Made by a program: the position numbers and the translations under genes | Notes under the pieces: generated by a model | What the model saw: the letters and a program-made list of their open reading frames with translations, nothing else | Databases searched by the model: none | What the model was told of the DNA's origin: nothing | Shown here: in pieces, positions 6,821 to 7,982 of the stretch | How the letters are laid out: each line of letters begins with the position of its first letter | Numbering within the stretch: position 1 is the stretch's first letter | From: Nitrospinaceae bacterium | Lineage (GTDB): Bacteria > Nitrospinota > Nitrospinia > Nitrospinales > VA-1 | Direction of reading: 5' to 3' | Assembly: GCA_012961055.1 (NCBI GenBank) | Contig: DUAA01000028.1 | Span: 1-7,982 of the forward strand | DNA: 7,982 nucleotides

Positions 6821-7726
6821 ATGGAAAATACGCCCCCCCCAAAACCCCAAAGGTCTTTCCTGAAATCTTTTTTCCGATTTTCAGCAGGACTCTTTGCCTT
6901 GATTGTACTACTAGCTATCGGATCTGCTTTTTTACCCGATCGCTGGAAAATTCCTAAGGGCGATATTGCTCTTATCCACATCCAAGGAATGCTCATGGAT
7001 TCTCGGGATATTGTCCGTCAGCTCTCCAGCTACCGCCATCATCCAGGAGTACGAGGAATCTTATTGCGTATTGATTCTCCAGGCGGTGCGGTTGCACCAG
7101 CACAAGAAATTTACAGCGAGGTCATGAAACTCCGGGATGAAAATATTACCGTTTTCGCTTCTCTGGGTACGGTGGCAGCTTCCGGTGGATACTATATCGC
7201 CAGCGCAACAGACTATATTGTAGCCAATCCAGGTACACTGACCGGAAGCATATCTGCGGTAATGGCTTTTAACAATGTTGAGGAACTAGCCGCTAAAATT
7301 GGCGTGAGACCAAATGTCATTAAAAGTGGTAAATTTAAAGATATGGGTTCTCCCCTAAGGGCCATGAAACCAGAAGAACGAAAACTGCTGCAAAATGTTG
7401 TAGACGACGTACACCAGCAATTTGTTCAGGCAGTTGCAATAGGGCGAGGACTACCAATTTCTGAAGTTAGCTTGATTGCCGATGGGAGAATAATGACCGG
7501 ACAACAAGCTTTGCAATTAAGATTGGTGGATGAATTAGGCGGGCTTGAAAAAACCATCGAACTTCTGGCAAAAAAAATTGGTGTCTCAGGTAGACCCAAA
7601 GTCATTGAAGAAAAAGATAAAACTCCATTTTTAGACTGGCTTCTGCAAAGTTCAATTTCCAGCAAGTTGGTAAAAACCTTAATGCCCTCCCACCTCCCCG
7701 GTCTCCAATACATTTGGAACCCTTAA
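6821..7726 (+). CDS. sppA: Signal peptide peptidase SppA, short (36K) type
   Basis: This membrane-bound serine protease degrades signal peptides left after protein export. Counted from an upstream in-frame TTG at 6815 (303 residues), a proline-rich cytoplasmic head is followed by one membrane segment at about 20-40. A single ClpP/crotonase-like protease domain fills about 48-255. The nucleophile is Ser123 in TVAASGGYYIAS, preceded by LLRIDSPGG (83-91). The general base is probably Lys175 in KSGKFKD, spaced 52 residues from the serine as in the Bacillus enzyme. The length fits the short type rather than the doubled 67K E. coli form. I prefer the ATG at 6821 (301 residues) over the TTG, though neither has a clear ribosome-binding site. 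A strong hairpin covers that position. The gene lies 44 bases after rpsA and just ahead of an IHF/HU gene, a common order. Confidence 0.94.
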   Translation: MENTPPPKPQRSFLKSFFRFSAGLFALIVLLAIGSAFLPDRWKIPKGDIALIHIQGMLMDSRDIVRQLSSYRHHPGVRGILLRIDSPGGAVAPAQEIYSEVMKLRDENITVFASLGTVAASGGYYIASATDYIVANPGTLTGSISAVMAFNNVEELAAKIGVRPNVIKSGKFKDMGSPLRAMKPEERKLLQNVVDDVHQQFVQAVAIGRGLPISEVSLIADGRIMTGQQALQLRLVDELGGLEKTIELLAKKIGVSGRPKVIEEKDKTPFLDWLLQSSISSKLVKTLMPSHLPGLQYIWNP

Positions 7727-7732
7727 CAACCT

Positions 7733-7750
7733 TCTTTTTCTTAAAAAAGA
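7733..7750 (+). terminator. Weak AT-rich hairpin after sppA
   Basis: TCTTTTT (7733-7739) pairs with AAAAAGA (7744-7750) around CTTA, seven bases after the sppA stop. It is almost all A-T pairs with no following T-run, so at best it is a weak stop for the long upstream transcript. Confidence 0.2.
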
Positions 7751-7832
7751 GACCTGTCAGCCTAATTTTTAAGCAATAAAACTACGTTGAAACAGCCCTT
7801 TAAAATTGGGTAAAGCTATAGAAAGATTGGGC

Positions 7833-7860
7833 TTGACTTAATATTCGCAAATGGTACACT
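7833..7860 (+). promoter_or_regulatory. Extended -10 sigma70 promoter for the IHF/HU gene
   Basis: TTGACT (7833-7838, five of six to consensus) is followed after 16 bases by TACACT (7855-7860, four of six). TGG just before the -10 supplies the extended TGn element. Transcription would start near 7867, leaving a leader of about 50 bases before the ATG. This is the best promoter match in the window and suggests the IHF/HU gene can be expressed independently of the upstream block. Confidence 0.6.
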
Positions 7861-7919
7861 GGCCAAGATAATTTTTTAAGATAACGGTTAAATTGTTTAC
7901 CGGGAGGGGAGACTTTTTA

Positions 7920-7982
7920 ATGACTAAAGCTGAACTTGTTGAAAGAGTTGCTAGTCAAATCAAATTGACAAAAAAGCAGACT
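7920..7982 (+). CDS. IHF/HU family DNA-bending protein, N-terminal 21 codons only
   Basis: The window ends inside this gene. The visible residues, MTKAELVERVASQ then IKLTKKQT, match the first helices of HU and integration host factor subunits, which form dimers that bend DNA. Position just after sppA is typical of ihfB (himD) in several Gram-negative groups, so an IHF beta subunit is the likeliest identity. HU cannot be excluded without the DNA-binding arm and the rest of the protein. A strong purine-rich ribosome-binding site (GGGAGGGGAG, 7902-7911) stands 8 bases before the ATG, and an extended -10 promoter lies about 60 bases upstream. Both suit an abundant nucleoid protein. Confidence 0.8.
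   Translation, partial: MTKAELVERVASQIKLTKKQT

Overview
The window is an ordinary-looking chromosomal housekeeping segment from a Gram-negative bacterium. It is moderately AT-rich by eye. A periplasmic c-type cytochrome, a signal-peptide peptidase A, a fused chorismate mutase/prephenate dehydratase and an IHF/HU-type gene directly after sppA all point to a diderm. The order pheA-tyrA-cmk-rpsA-sppA-ihf resembles that seen in Desulfobacterota (Geobacter-like) and Nitrospinota genomes. I lean towards one of those groups but cannot place it further from sequence alone.

Layout. Positions 1-1212 hold the 3' part of a glnD-type gene (PII uridylyltransferase/sensor). Its HD phosphohydrolase region looks degenerate, while both C-terminal ACT domains are intact. 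A small monoheme periplasmic cytochrome c follows (1376-1777). It lies between two short palindromic or repeat-like intergenic segments that resemble each other in opposite orientation. On the minus strand (1971-2279) is a UPF0045/MTH1187 thiamine-binding-like protein, transcribed divergently from the main gene block across an AT-rich promoter region (about 2280-2440).

The main block on the plus strand is pheA (2443-3522), tyrA (3519-4382, overlapping the pheA stop by 4 nt), cmk (4387-5043), rpsA (5076-6776) and sppA (6821-7726). The spacing is tight and there is no convincing terminator before sppA. pheA and tyrA together carry chorismate to the precursors of phenylalanine and tyrosine. cmk and rpsA are a widespread nucleotide/translation pair. 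A perfect 9-bp hairpin sits directly in front of sppA, where a ribosome-binding site would be. After sppA, a good extended -10 sigma70 promoter and a strong Shine-Dalgarno precede the first 21 codons of an IHF/HU-family gene cut off by the window end.

No CRISPR array, transposase, phage gene, tRNA or rRNA was found, and no gene-free stretch exceeds 300 bases. I see no convincing novel multi-gene system. The points most worth a second look are the degenerate HD site in GlnD, the paired repeat-like elements around the cytochrome gene, the hairpin at the sppA start and the TyrA cofactor-loop sequence.
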